DNA of 64,000 bases from Hyaloperonospora brassicae (Eukaryota; Oomycota; Peronosporomycetes; Peronosporales; Peronosporaceae), in assembly GCA_947650285.1 (NCBI GenBank), contig CANTFL010001406.1, forward strand, positions 265,303-329,302, written 5' to 3'. The notes beneath the pieces are model-generated. The model was not told the DNA's origin. It made no database searches and saw only the letters and a program-made list of their open reading frames with translations. The position numbers and the translations under genes are program-made. Below are positions 12,413-22,596 of the stretch, one piece after another. Numbering within the stretch: position 1 is the stretch's first letter; each line of letters starts with the position of its first letter.

Positions 12413-12929
12413 GAGGTAGCGGACGCAAGGACCAGACAGACTTTGTGCTGTGCCGTTGGATCAATCACGGCAACTTACCGTCGTTGCGTCACCACTGTGC
12501 TGCTCGTATAGTCGAAGCTTCTCGAGCAGAGCACATGCCTAATAGAACGCAAACTGCTATCGACACATTTCCTGCTAGATTCTGCTTTTTCAGCACTTTA
12601 TGGCGACTTGCAATTGACCACTGTCACATATGCAAGCTGCCGCAGCCTTTGTCGACGTCTCATCGCTACCCAATGCATTAATGCCCGAATTTTGAATAAG
12701 ATGGGACAAAGCGACGCTTCGATTCTTCACGGTTTGGCTTTAGCTCGACCGGCAAAATGTCGTGGAGTGAGTGCGGTACGTACAAAAACCACGACCTGAC
12801 ACTTCGTTGACGTGGGCTTCGATACCAAAAGCTCGTATACTAAGATCCGTCATCGATCATGCTCAACTTGGACCAGAGTGCTATCGTCAACGAGCGCATC
12901 GCAGCAATGATAGTCGTTTATTGTCCACC
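12413..12929 (+). pseudogene. Left half of an unrecognised gene relic split by Copia
   Basis: Moderate-GC, coding-like sequence between promoter-like repeat copy 1 and the Copia insertion. Frames 12445-12681 and 12608-12799 are open but neither runs to the insertion. The sequence continues at 18125 once the element and one copy of the CCACC duplication are removed. No family recognised. The relic faces the acetylornithine-deacetylase pseudogene, so the two genes were convergent. Confidence 0.4.
12925..12929. repeat. Copia target site duplication, left (CCACC)
   Basis: CCACC precedes the 5' LTR and is repeated exactly at 18125-18129. Confidence 0.9.
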
Positions 12930-13252
12930 TGTTAGAAGATATCGTTTCTGACAAGTCGCGAGGGTCAAGGGCAATACCCCGTGACACGGTAAGTTACAAT
13001 CGTACCTGATTGTCTAACAAGTTTAACATCTTGACAGATGGGACGAGGCGACGAGATTACCATGTCGTCTTGTCGATGTCGTAACAGGTGGGACGGAGCG
13101 GGATAGACGTGCACTATAGACGGTATAGTTGCAGTCCGTTTCGCATGCATGTGTAGGTATTAACGAAAGAGGGAGGTTAATGCTTAAATATATTCTCTTT
13201 TACTTCTACATCTTCTGGAACAAGTGCATCAACGAACACTCATCTTTCTACA
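12930..13252 (+). repeat. Copia 5' LTR (323 bp)
   Basis: It begins TGTTAGAAGATATCG and ends CATCTTTCTACA. Compared with the 3' LTR it lacks 52 bp between two copies of GACGAGGCGACGA, a deletion expected from slippage or recombination between short direct repeats. Other differences: G/T, C/T and A/C single changes. Confidence 0.93.
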
Positions 13253-13264
13253 GGTTATGAGCCC
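13253..13264 (+). promoter_or_regulatory. Putative primer-binding site overlapping the gag start codon
   Basis: GGTTATGAGCCC follows the 5' LTR immediately, where a tRNA primer site belongs. The gag ATG (13257-13259) lies inside it. The tRNA was not identified. Confidence 0.5.
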
Positions 13265-14520
13265 AAAGAATCGTGTTGCCGTCGCAGCTCAAGGAGCCAC
13301 ACCCGCTGCGGTGGTTGATGGTCGAGAAACGACCGAGGACCACCAACTAGAAGAAAAGTCGGCAGTGCCCGGGGCGGCACTGGACAATATGCTCGCCATG
13401 CTTGGCGACTTGTCGGAACGGATGGGCAAAATGGAATCCTCCCAACGCGAACAAGTTGGAGGCCAACGCATGGAATCTGCGGAGTCGAGCGTCTTTGGTT
13501 CGGTTTTCGGTTCAGGGGCAGATATAACACTTCAGGCTTTGGAGCGTACCCCACCCCCTAAACGTTCACCGAATGTCTCGCCGGCCATCTACTTCGGTGC
13601 CCGACGACCGGCTCTGGCCGGGGAACACATGGTTGACGCGCCGGCCCAGGCAAATGTCAACCATGGAATGGCTCGGGGTCTCGAGCCTAGAAATTCAGGG
13701 ACATGCCATGCCGGCGGGAGTATACCCGGGTATGCAAGTACCAGGTCCGGTGCAACACCAGCCCGGACATGTACACCAAGGTGTACCGGATGGACGCCAG
13801 AGGAAGCTGGCTTTGCAACCTTTCGATGGAAAGGAGCTCTACCATGGTCTTGGGAGTGGTTTCATTGAATGGGGCAAGGAATTTGTCCGGCAGGTTGCGT
13901 TCTCGGAACGCGCCTGCGGTTTTGGATGGCCTGAAGATATCAAGGTGGATGTCCTCGGCCAACACCTCGCTGGTACGGCGCAGAAGTATTACCGGCGGCA
14001 GGTGGAAACTTGGTGGTCTGAGAGCCAAACCTTGGAGCATGCATTGCAAAGGTTACTCCAGACCTTCAACACCAAGATAACACCTGCCCAGAGCATGAAG
14101 CTGTTTACTGCTGCCAAGTCACCCCAGCGCAGCTGGACCGAACACTTCCTGTACCTGACCGCTGTGAGCAACGCATGTGGAGGTGCGGACAACCTCGTAC
14201 TGGACAACATCGTGCATTATGACGATCCAGCCATGCGGACGACTATGTTGTCCCGCCTGAATTTGAACAGGATTGACTATCTTCGTCAAGCTGAAGAGCT
14301 CGCGCAATTCGCACAGTCAACGGAACTTGAAGTTCGCGTGAAGCACTTCGGTCGGGATGTTGTCAACATTGTTGAACCAAACAAACAACCCAAGAGGATC
14401 GAACGGACCAAGAAACAACATGGTCCACAGCGATTTAAGCAGTGTTACCTGTGCGGCAGCACCGGGCATCTCAAGATGAACTGCCCAAAAGGTACCAAGA
14501 AGAAGCAAGATGCAGATTTC
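13257..14520 (+). pseudogene. Copia gag, frameshifted
   Basis: Gag packages the element RNA into virus-like particles. The likely start is the ATG at 13257 (MSPKNRVAVAAQ). That frame is open to 13868, but from about 13.7 kb the conserved sequence (RRKL-like RQRKLALQPFDGKELYHG, then LDNIVHYDDPAMRT and YLRQAEELAQFAQS) continues in the next frame, so one frameshift lies between about 13.57 and 13.76 kb. A CCHC zinc knuckle, CYLCGSTGHLKMNC (C-X2-C-X4-H-X4-C), lies at 14443-14484 and precedes protease in the same frame. Apart from the frameshift the protein looks complete. Confidence 0.9.
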
Positions 14521-17500
14521 GTCTTGGCTCTCCCAGTACATCGGACGATTTCGCCAAGTCACTGGGTGCTGGACAGCGGCTCAGGTCGTCACCTGGTTAA
14601 CGCTTTGAGCTTGCTGGAAGATGCGGTGGACTGCAACACCAAATGCTTCACCGCTGCGTCGGACAGTGAACCACTTCGAATCACCAAGCAAGGAAGTGTG
14701 ATGACCCGGGTCAAAGCACTTGGATTAACTAAGACAATACGTCTTCTCGATGTTCAATACGCATCAAAGTTGGAGTGCAACATCATCTCGTTTGGGAAAC
14801 TCGAGTCGAAGGGATGCATCCTTGAGTATCGAGAAGGGAGGCGTGTCATGGTTTCGCAATCCGGTGGACTACCTATCATGGATGTCGATCGGATCAATAG
14901 TGTACTGGTCGTTAAGGTTTTCACTGGAGCTACGACCAATGGTTCCCATGGTTTCGGATCACCAAGAGAAGCTATCATGACGGTCGTCGACGACATCAAG
15001 AGTAGCACAAGGAACGACGTTCAACATGGAACCCTGTTTTATTTTCATCACTGTCTAGGGCACTTAAGCTACGACACCATCATAAAGATGGCTCGGGATC
15101 CCGCATCTAGTATCAAACTGACTGATACCAAGCGCGTCAAGTGCTTAGCCTGTTCACAAGGCAAGCAGACAAAGAACCGACAATCGCGGAAGGACAGTGG
15201 TTTGAATTCACCCATTGACGTGATCGGAGGCGTGGTCTGTTCAGACCAGAAAGGTCCTATGACCCCCCGTGATCGACTCGGCAATCGATACCTGATCAAT
15301 TTCATTGATCACAGGTCGAATTACTGCCGGGTGTTCCTAGCGAAGACCAAAGATGCTGCTGCGATGCAATTCAAGATTTTTTTGGTGGTTTTCGAACGTC
15401 AATTTAATAGCCGTATACACGTTTTACGTACAGACGGTGGAGGCGAGTACAAGCCTCTGGATGTTTTTTTCAAGGAAGTCGGTGTCTCTCGCCAAGTAAG
15501 CAAGCGTGACAACCAGGCCAGAAATGGCAAAGCCGAGCGCACGTATCGCACTATCATGAATATGGTGCGAAGCATGGTGTTTGCAAGTGGGTTACCCTTG
15601 ACGTTTTGGGGTGATGCTGCAGAATATGCAGCATACATCTTAAATCGAAGTCCCACCAAGTCTAACGAAGGTAGCACCTCACCCATCGAGATGCTAACCA
15701 AGAAGACACCCGTCTTAAGTGACATTGTAGTTTTTCGGGTCCTCATGCACTGTGCATCGAACGACCTCGAACAAGTCATTGGGTCCCCGTGGCAAACAGG
15801 GGATCATCATCGGGAAAAGCGATGAAATGAAAGGCTATCGGGTCTTCATACCAATGGATCATGTGGTGGTAGTGACTCAACACGTGAAAAACGTCGAAAC
15901 CTTGGATAACATCCAAAGGCCAAACATGACCAAAACGTTACATGGTACCGAAGGTCAGGAAGAGCTCGGTGACCAAGATGGCACGAGCAAATCAAGTGCA
16001 AGGCCATCAGAATGGACTCGTGATCCACACATGACACGATCACGCCGAAATGACGAAGATACATCAAGCGAAGTCACTATCTCAGGTGAGGGTGTCGACA
16101 TCGTCAACGCTGTTCGGGACCCAAAAAACTATGGCGAGGCTGTGCGAAGCGACAGCAAGGATAAATGGGCTGTGGCCATCAAGGATGAACTCGACGCACT
16201 GGAGGAGAACGGTGTGTGAGCGGTTGTCGTTCCACCTGACAACGCCCACATACTCCACAATAAATGGGTTTTCAAGACAAAGACCGAAGCTGACGGGAAT
16301 GTCGAGAGATACAAGGCCAGACTCGTTGCATGTGGAAACGAGCAATTGTTTGGAGTCGACTACACCTTGACATTTGTCGCGGTTATGGAAATCGGGACAG
16401 TCAAGGTGATACTGGTCCTCTCACGCAGATGGAATATGCCTGCTCGTCACGGCGATGTGCTAAACGCATATGTCAAGGCCGATCAGGAAAAGGACCTCGA
16501 CATCTACATGAAGATACCAAGTGGTATGCAAGTTAACGAAGACACCTTGGCCTATCATGGTGTGGACGCGACCAAACAGCTCGCACTGTTGCTCAAGAAG
16601 TCTTTGTATGGCTTGAAACAAGCTGGAAGATTGTGGAGCAAACTACTGCACTCCAAGCTGACCGAGTTAAACTTTAAACAATGCACGACGGACATATGCC
16701 TCTATGTCAACCGAACCGGTACGGATGTAACGGTTGTCGGTGTTTACGTCGACGACCTACTGGTGACTAAAACTTCGAACGCTGTCGTCGGACAATTTTT
16801 CAAGGACATGGCATCTCTCGAGATCAAGGACCTCGGCATTGTGAACAAGTTCCTCGGACTGAGGGTCAAGCTGAACGAAAATGAAGGCTACGTGTTGGAC
16901 CAAGAGGTTACCATCGACTCACTGCTAAAGGAACATGGACTGGCTACTGCTAACGGTGTTCGATCTCCAATCGGAAACGAATGCAACGACGACGATGAGT
17001 CGAACTCAGAGTCATTAAAGCCGACCGCCAAGGATGGAGATGCAAGCATCAAGGCCTTTCAGTCACTCGTCGGAAGTTTACTGTGGATTGCGCGTTGTAC
17101 TCGACCGGACATTTGTTTTGCGGTACACCGGGCAACCCGGCAGACCCACAAGCCGACGGTCAAGGATTGGAGAACGGCGAAACGAGTCGCGAGGTATCTG
17201 AAGGAGACCAAGACGTTGAAGCTGTGCATCAACAGTTCACAAGGCGTGGACGTCCCAATCAAGATTGAGAGCTGGAGCGACGCGGACTTCGCTGCGGACA
17301 AGTCGGACCGCAAGTCGGTCACTGGATACGTCCTTACTGTGGATGGCGCTGTCGTTTCATGGGCGTGCAAGAAGCAGACCGGGGTGTCGCTAAGCACAAT
17401 GGAAGCTGAGTTCATTGCAGCGTCTCACGCTGGTCGCGAACTACTGGGTTTGAAGGAGCTGTTTGGCGAGTTAAACATGAAAATCGTCAAGCCAATGCCG

Positions 17501-17755
17501 ATGTGGATGGATAACCAAGCAGCCATCAACTTGTTGAAGACCGAGAAGAGTTTGTCAAGTGCCAAGCATGTGGATATTCGTTTCAAGTTTATCTGCCACT
17601 ACGCACAAGCAAAAGAGATTGAACCACGCTTCATCAAGTCAGAGGAGATGATTGCTGATCTCCTGACTAAGGCACTACCGGCACCAAGGATGAAGGATCT
17701 GCGCGCGATGTTTAAGTTGAAGACCCCTCCGGATACGTTTAAGGAGGAGTGTTAG
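14521..17755 (+). pseudogene. Copia pol (PR-IN-RT-RH) with a frameshift and a nonsense codon
   Basis: Domains in order: protease (WVLDSGSGRHLVN, about 14.56 kb); integrase with its HHCC finger (HHCLGHL...CLACSQG) and catalytic D, D, E (CSDQKGP, RTDGGGEY, NGKAERTY); reverse transcriptase with YVDDL near 16.75 kb; RNase H with SDADFAADKSDRKSVTGY, STMEAEF and DNQAAI. A one-base loss near 15.73 kb shifts the frame between integrase and RT. A TGA at 16217-16219 replaces a conserved Trp codon of the NGVW block in the RT N-terminus. The remaining 469-codon frame then runs to a TAG at 17753-17755, three bases into the 3' LTR. Few other lesions fit a young insertion. Confidence 0.93.
17741..17749 (+). 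promoter_or_regulatory. Polypurine tract of Copia
   Basis: AAGGAGGAG directly abuts the 3' LTR, the expected primer for plus-strand DNA synthesis. It also encodes the last residues of pol. Confidence 0.75.
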
Positions 17756-18124
17756 AAGATATCGTTTCTGACAAGTCGCGAGGGTCAAGGGCAATACCCC
17801 GTGACACGGTAAGTTACAATCGTACCTGATTGGCTAACAAGTTTAACATCTTGACAGATGGGACGAGGCGACGATGTCGCCACGTCGGACCACCAGGATG
17901 TTGCGACATATGAGACGAGGCGACGAGATTACCATGCCGTCTTGTCGATGTCGTAACAGGTGGGACGGAGCGGGATAGACGTGCACTATAGACGGTATAG
18001 TTGCAGTCCGTTTCGCATGCATGTGTAGGTATTAACGAACGAGGGAGGTTAATGCTTAAATATATTCTCTTTTACTTCTACATCTTCTGGAACAAGTGCA
18101 TCAACGAACACTCATCTTTCTACA
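17750..18124 (+). repeat. Copia 3' LTR (375 bp)
   Basis: Same ends as the 5' LTR. It carries GACGAGGCGACGA twice (17862-17874 and 17914-17926), 52 bp apart, where the 5' LTR has it once. The pol stop codon lies in its first six bases. An open frame that begins in this LTR (18001) and runs into the flanking relic is fortuitous. Confidence 0.93.
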
Positions 18125-18129
18125 CCACC
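18125..18129. repeat. Copia target site duplication, right (CCACC)
   Basis: Exact match to 12925-12929. Confidence 0.9.
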
Positions 18130-18420
18130 GACGACACAATCGTCTACAGCCAACAGGTGCGTGAACGTCTCCGTAAGCACTCGAACCTCGTATCACTACT
18201 AGTTGACTTTGACGCCTCCCTCTCCTCAAAGACCGTCCGTGACGCACACGACATCATCAACAGCTGTCGCATGTACCTGCTCCCAAGCATCAACTTGCCT
18301 TCACTCATCTTTCCATACCACTGCAAGCGCAGTCCATCCCCAGCGCCTTCACCGCACAACTACTTGTCCTTGATGCAGACGATACGCAGACACACATCAC
18401 GAGCCACTGTTTTCACTCCT
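18130..18420 (+). pseudogene. Right half of the gene relic split by Copia
   Basis: A clean, non-repetitive frame starts just after the duplication: DDTIVYSQQVRERLRKHSN, then VSLLVDFDASLSSKTVRDAH and INSCRMYLLPS, ending near 18.33 kb. Alternation of YxxxVRxxLR, VDxD and KxxRDAxxII loosely recalls anticodon-binding domains of class II aminoacyl-tRNA synthetases, but the match is too short to call. Downstream it meets the 3' end of the convergent acetylornithine-deacetylase pseudogene. Confidence 0.4.
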
Positions 18421-20369
18421 ACCGATCCGTCACTCTTGAGTAGACTCGACCTTCGCAATCGTGCACGCAAGGACGGACTAACATTGCGTTCTTCATGTCG
18501 CTCAGCAGACAGTGCTCGTTGTCGCCGTGATACACTGAGCTCTTGCCATATCCCACGAGCGTCAAGTCAAAGCCACCACGTTGCATGTCTCGAACCAGAG
18601 GTAGTCTGTGAGAGGTCACGTTAGTTTACAATGTCCATTCGTACGGCAATTCAATGTCTCACCTTCCGCTGATGAAAAACGGCACCACTTCTCCAAAAAC
18701 GTCGCCGATCGCAGAATGGAGGGCCCTATAGGCTCGAAAAGGACATGGTCATGCGTCAGTACACGTTTGTCAAGCCGTAAACATGTGCGACGCGCGCGTA
18801 CGTGTATCCAACCGAGTCCAATAAGCACGCGATGCCTTCGTAATAGCTCGTATCAAACACAAATTCTAGCTTACCAGCCATGCCTTCAGTCGGGAGCGTG
18901 TGCTTGAATACTGGACCGCGGGTGCCTTCCAGCGACGCGATGTTTGCGTTCAGATGATCAACAAACGACGTCATTTTGGTGACCATCTGCACGTATGCAC
19001 ACGTCAGTGTCTAGCCACTGCAGCCAACCAGCTCGAATTGCACGACGAACCTCCTTCATGTCGTAAAACGGAGACAGACGCACGTCACCAGCAACCTTGT
19101 CCATGGTGGACTGCAGCAGACCACAAACACCCACTCTTTAGTTCAAACAGACACACACCCGGCACTCGTCAGGTCGTCATTCATTGTACGTTTACTTGAG
19201 TCCGTTGACCGTTCATTCAATGCGCGTAGGCTTCATGGTCGACGGGCACGAGTAGTTGTACTCGGCTTCCTTTTTTACTGGTCCAAACACCTTGTCAAGT
19301 ACTCCTGGATCTTTGTGATCGCTTTTATTGCCAGTTCCGGGTCATTGATACCCAGAGACGGCAGATCGCTGTGAAACAGCTTGCCAGTAGCCTTAAGTGT
19401 CCAAATGATGGCCCCTACTGTGCCAATACACGGCTGGCTATCGAAGCAGTCGACCTAGAACACTGGTCCTTTCTCGTAAAAAGTCAATATTGCTAGTTTC
19501 CATCAATGCGTTGACCCTCACGCCTTCGATCTCGCCAATTTCCTTAGACTAACTGAGGACGCACAAGACCTGTGTCTTCGTCGGCACTTTGTGTCTCGCG
19601 AATTCAGGGAACAGCACTGAACACAGAGACGAAAATAGTTTCAAAAGAGCCACACCAACAGAGAAAAAACACCTACAGCATCAGTAGCAATAGCAATGGC
19701 AATCCCCACGTCCTCTTCAATAATTTTCGTTAATCGACTCGTACATGTCAATAACGCCATGTGTCCGAGACAGTCCGTTGTGCCGCGTCCATAGAGCTTG
19801 TCGCCTCTAGCAGTAAGAGTGAAGGGATCTTGCTACCAGCCTTCCGGATTGGCCGGCACAACGTCCATGTGGGCCCCCACGAGCGCCAGTGTCTCGTCCA
19901 TAGCACGCGACAAAAGCGGCGCGTACCTAGAAGTGACATTGCCCGCCCTTCGACAAACTCGAGTCGGTCGATTGTGAGCTCTGCGCACACAAATGGCTTT
20001 AGCTTTTCCAGCACAAAGTCCGACACGAGGTTTTCGTGCGCACGAGCCCTAATCCCGACACGTTCTGGACTTGTTCCTGCATAGAGACAGTACCGCACAA
20101 GACCAAATGAGCGTATCAGTTGTCCATATTAAACGGTTTGTTAGGTTTGTTCTGTCACTCTGCTTCGACAGCGTCACAGGAATAGCTCACTACTACGTAT
20201 AGAAACACACCGACACAGTCATCATTTTGCGCAGGAATTCCACGTAGTCGTTTCCGCCGAGCGTGAGATCCGACAGCTCGACGTCATGAGTCTCAATGCG
20301 TTCTGTTAAGTTGGTCTCTAAATGCGAAATGGACCGGCAGAAGCGCTCGGATGCGACTTTCCAATCCAT
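18421..20369 (-). pseudogene. Acetylornithine-deacetylase-like (M20 peptidase family) pseudogene, copy A
   Basis: M20 metallohydrolases of this type remove the acetyl group from N-acetylornithine in arginine synthesis, using two metal ions. On the minus strand: exon 1 (20369-20211, 53 codons from MDWKVASERF), a 134-bp GT-AG intron (20210-20077), then exon 2 with HENLVSDFVLEKLKPF, the metal-binding block GAHMDVVPANPEG (about 19.86 kb), LYGRGTTDCLGHMALLT (about 19.77 kb), DSQPCIGTVGAIIWTLKATG (about 19.4 kb), ANIASLEGTRGP (about 18.9 kb) and the C-terminal GYGKSSVYHGDNEHC...SDMKNAM (about 18.5 kb). These are all in family order and span nearly full length. At least two frameshifts in exon 2 and several stops show it is dead. 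It was convergent with the relic split by Copia. Confidence 0.85.
20077..20210 (-). other. Intron 1 of copy A (134 bp)
   Basis: GTGTGTTTCT donor and CTATGCAG acceptor on the minus strand. An intron of identical length and near-identical sequence is present in the 38.5-kb copy, which supports it. Confidence 0.7.
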
Positions 20370-20419
20370 TTTTTACAGCTCCTTAGCATTCCTTTTGTTT
20401 ACACAGATTATGTTGAATA

Positions 20420-20550
20420 GATATTACACCGAATTACGCGATCGTTGCTTCAGAGTGTTCAGATGGGGGGAGTCCGCTGGGGGGGTGGTTCAAATGTCAA
20501 AATGGTGTGGCCCAATTGTCAAAAGGGTGTGGTCCAGCTATCAGGTCTTA
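20420..20550 (-). repeat. Promoter-like repeat, copy 2 of 4
   Basis: About 50 bp upstream of the copy A start codon. It carries an extra tandem TGTCAAAA-GGTGTGG unit compared with the 38.4-kb copy. Position directly 5' of the gene suggests a promoter; no TATA box is evident. Confidence 0.6.
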
Positions 20551-20559
20551 TGTTAATTG

Positions 20560-21300
20560 GTGCAAGTCGGTTCAGTTCATATTTTGGGCCCCGTTGAACC
20601 GACCAACGGTCCTATTTGTCTCTATTATTTTAACGGCAAAAATGACGCAGTAATTGTGTCGTCCAGTCGCTAGTAGCGGCAAAGCATTACAAAGGTGCCG
20701 AAATCAAGGCAGACAGGAAGTCAGCCAGCTTTTGAACTCCCACGGTCCTCACAAACTTATGGCTCTCAACGCGACACGCGTTGCAGAAAATAGACCGTTC
20801 GGATGTGTCGCGGATCCAAACGCAACATCAATGAACAACCCTGGCAGTCCGATTGCCTGAAATATCACTTTCTCGTCTAAGCTCTCTGAGCAACAACGGA
20901 CGGAGACTAGGACCTCCTTAGAGCCAGTAATTTGGCCCCTGACCTTGACGGGATGTCCCTCCTTCGTGAGTATAGGTTAAAAGTCCAGGCGTTGTCTCCG
21001 CTGCGCGTGCTACGGGAGGCAACGCAGCGTGTGACCTGAACAGGAAGGGACCCGCCGATATCCCGCAATACGGGACATGCCGACAGAGATCGACATCCCC
21101 GTGCCTACGTTAGTTACTGCTCTATACGACTTGCCTTCCGGCATATCAAATGGTTCGCTGCGCGTAAATTCCACTCTCTCGTAGTTACATCCCTTACGAA
21201 CGTGATGACCTGTTGAGATCCAGTCTCGATCATTCACACAGAGCAAGCACCAGGCCAAGATACTCTTTGTCCCGAGGCGTACCTGGGCACGTCTGCACTA
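20560..21300 (-). pseudogene. Possible Copia gag-pol fragment, minus strand
   Basis: The minus frame 21258-21010 contains VNDRDWIS, then CNYERVEFTRSEPFDMPEG and AVTNVGTG, resembling the protease DW(I)LDSG region and following block of Copia polyproteins with the active-site triad lost. Further along (about 20.75 kb) CNACR...KFVRT could be a pre-integrase cysteine motif. It lies between the acetylornithine-deacetylase pseudogene and the effector gene. Short and decayed; low certainty. Confidence 0.35.
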
Positions 21301-21750
21301 GAATGTGCAATGGGATTGACCCCAAGAGCAGAGGAGTCGGCCACCACAAAAGCGGCCAGGATCTACGTCAAGATGGGATGCTCGGGCTTCCTAGTGGACC
21401 AGCCCTCCTAGCCGTGCGTCATCGGTCCCCTTAAGCAGATGAAAGTGCGACGAGCAGCCCAGCCATCCGGCCAGGAGTGCGCACAAAGGTAAATCCCGGA
21501 CTTAGTTACCCGCCGTTCTTAAGTGATCTTCCGAGAGTGTCGCCTGGAGCATTGAGCAAGTAGAATGAGGAACGCGGTAGGAGACAGTTCGTCTCACGGT
21601 AGATGACTAAGGTGGATTCCACACAACTGACATCTAAAGTAGCGACAAGAAGCTCTCATCGACAGTCTGCCTTCTCCCTTTTTACAAAATGACATACTTC
21701 GGAATAGCGACAGTTATCAATTGCTAACCTCTTGAAACATTGGAACGGCA
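21301..21750. other. No gene recognised
   Basis: Intergenic, moderate GC. Only a short frame (21213-21434) without motif overlaps it. Confidence 0.4.
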
Positions 21751-21751
21751 A

Positions 21752-21785
21752 GGCGGCGCGGTGTTTATATCCCCGTATCGCCGCC
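21752..21785. promoter_or_regulatory. GC-rich inverted repeat upstream of the effector
   Basis: GGCGGCG (21752-21758) pairs perfectly with CGCCGCC (21779-21785), enclosing GTTTATATCC. About 220 bp upstream of the effector start; role unknown. Confidence 0.4.
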
Positions 21786-21829
21786 TATGGATAGCCTGCT
21801 GTATGAAATTGAGGCCGTCGTCTTCCGCA

Positions 21830-21837
21830 CTCATTCT
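21830..21837 (+). promoter_or_regulatory. Candidate initiator element
   Basis: CTCATTCT fits the oomycete initiator core YTCAYTYY. The flanking FPR element (CAWTTTNYY) is not evident. It lies 166 bp upstream of the effector ATG. Confidence 0.3.
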
Positions 21838-22002
21838 GAACTCAAGTAATATTCTTTTGATCGGTTCGAGGTATATACTCCAAATGTAGGGACTGCCACT
21901 AACACATGTGTTTTAAGAAGGGGTCGTTCTTCGTGACCCCACCCGCCAGGAGCACATTCAATAGCTTGCATCCAGCCCGAAGTGTGTGACCATACAACCG
22001 AC

Positions 22003-22572
22003 ATGCGCCTTCGCGTCGTTCTTGCCCTGCTCGGGGCCACCTTTGTTGCAAGCTGCATCACTTGTACCGGTGCCGATCACTACTTGGCAAAAGGTCGTAA
22101 CGACGAGAGCATTGACATCCGCCGTCTTCGCCAAGAAACAACCCGAGCAGATGAAGAGTCACTGGACGACGGTCCTTTGTACAAGAAACAGAAGCACGAG
22201 GAGCAGTCTATACGTGAGGCTCCGTCGCCGGCGAAAGTCCCGGGTCGTGTACAGCTCACCGCTGCTCAAACAAAGAAGCTGTATGAAAAGCTTGTGGCAC
22301 TGTCAGGCGACGGGGAAGATAGGTTTTCAATTTTCAAAGCACTTGCTTGGGCCACACTGATTACAGGAGTTGGGGGGGTTAGTGCGCTGATGTACCAGGC
22401 CCTCAAGAAGAGGGCCTCGCTGACGAACGGTCCGCCGACCGGAATGTCGGCTGCGGAAAGCGTGTCGGCCTGGGAACACAAGTCGCGCTTTGATTCGGGA
22501 AGCATGTCGGGCTCTGGCTTCGAAAGCATGTCGGGCTCTGCATCGGACAGCAGGTCGGGCTCTGGTTTCTAA
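22003..22572 (+). CDS. RxLR-type secreted effector, 189 aa, repeat-bearing C terminus
   Basis: The ATG at 22003 starts a typical signal peptide (MRLRVVLALLGATFVASC...TGA, cleavage about residue 24); an in-frame ATG at 21982 would put MCDHTTD before it and is unlikely. RRLR at residues 40-43 and DEES at 50-53 form the RxLR-dEER signature, although the final R of EER is absent. Such proteins are secreted by oomycetes and delivered into host cells, where C-terminal domains act on host targets; this target is unknown. The C-terminal region has a charged segment (residues 61-72), a helix-like stretch 83-100, a hydrophobic segment 113-134 that could be membrane-associated, and a Ser/Gly-rich tail made of 8-residue repeats (167-189). 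No intron is needed. The stop lies inside the third repeat. No lesion before it; potentially functional. Confidence 0.85.
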   Translation: MRLRVVLALLGATFVASCITCTGADHYLAKGRNDESIDIRRLRQETTRADEESLDDGPLYKKQKHEEQSIREAPSPAKVPGRVQLTAAQTKKLYEKLVALSGDGEDRFSIFKALAWATLITGVGGVSALMYQALKKRASLTNGPPTGMSAAESVSAWEHKSRFDSGSMSGSGFESMSGSASDSRSGSGF

Positions 22573-22596
22573 GGCATGTCGGGCTCTGCTTTGCAA
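22501..22596 (+). repeat. 24-bp tandem repeat, four units, crossing the effector stop
   Basis: Units begin at 22501, 22525, 22549 and 22573 and share RGCAKGTCGGGCTCTG. Each encodes eight residues with an SGS core. The TAA at 22570-22572 occupies the last codon of unit 3, where unit 1 has GAA. Unit 4 lies beyond the stop in the same frame. Confidence 0.9.

Larger units (their letters stand above)
12930..18124 (+). mobile_element. Ty1/Copia retrotransposon, near-complete, recently inserted
   Basis: A 5.2-kb element: 5' LTR, putative primer site, gag, protease, integrase, reverse transcriptase, RNase H, purine tract and 3' LTR, flanked by a perfect 5-bp duplication. Protein order (integrase before RT) and motifs make it Copia. 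The LTRs differ by about three substitutions plus one 52-bp length difference, so the insertion is young. Three coding lesions (a gag frameshift, an integrase-RT frameshift near 15.73 kb, a TGA at 16217) make this copy non-autonomous unless supplied in trans. It interrupts an unrecognised gene relic. Confidence 0.95.

Noticed and set aside
13687..17415. Many 60-126 codon minus frames within the Copia element
   Set aside because: Shadows of gag-pol; no independent signal.
18001..18624. 207-codon open frame on plus
   Set aside because: It begins inside the Copia 3' LTR and runs antisense into the deacetylase-like pseudogene; only the middle part is counted, as a relic.
22266..22596. Minus frames with repeated RARHA residues opposite the effector
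   Set aside because: They are the antisense reading of the effector's 24-bp repeats.
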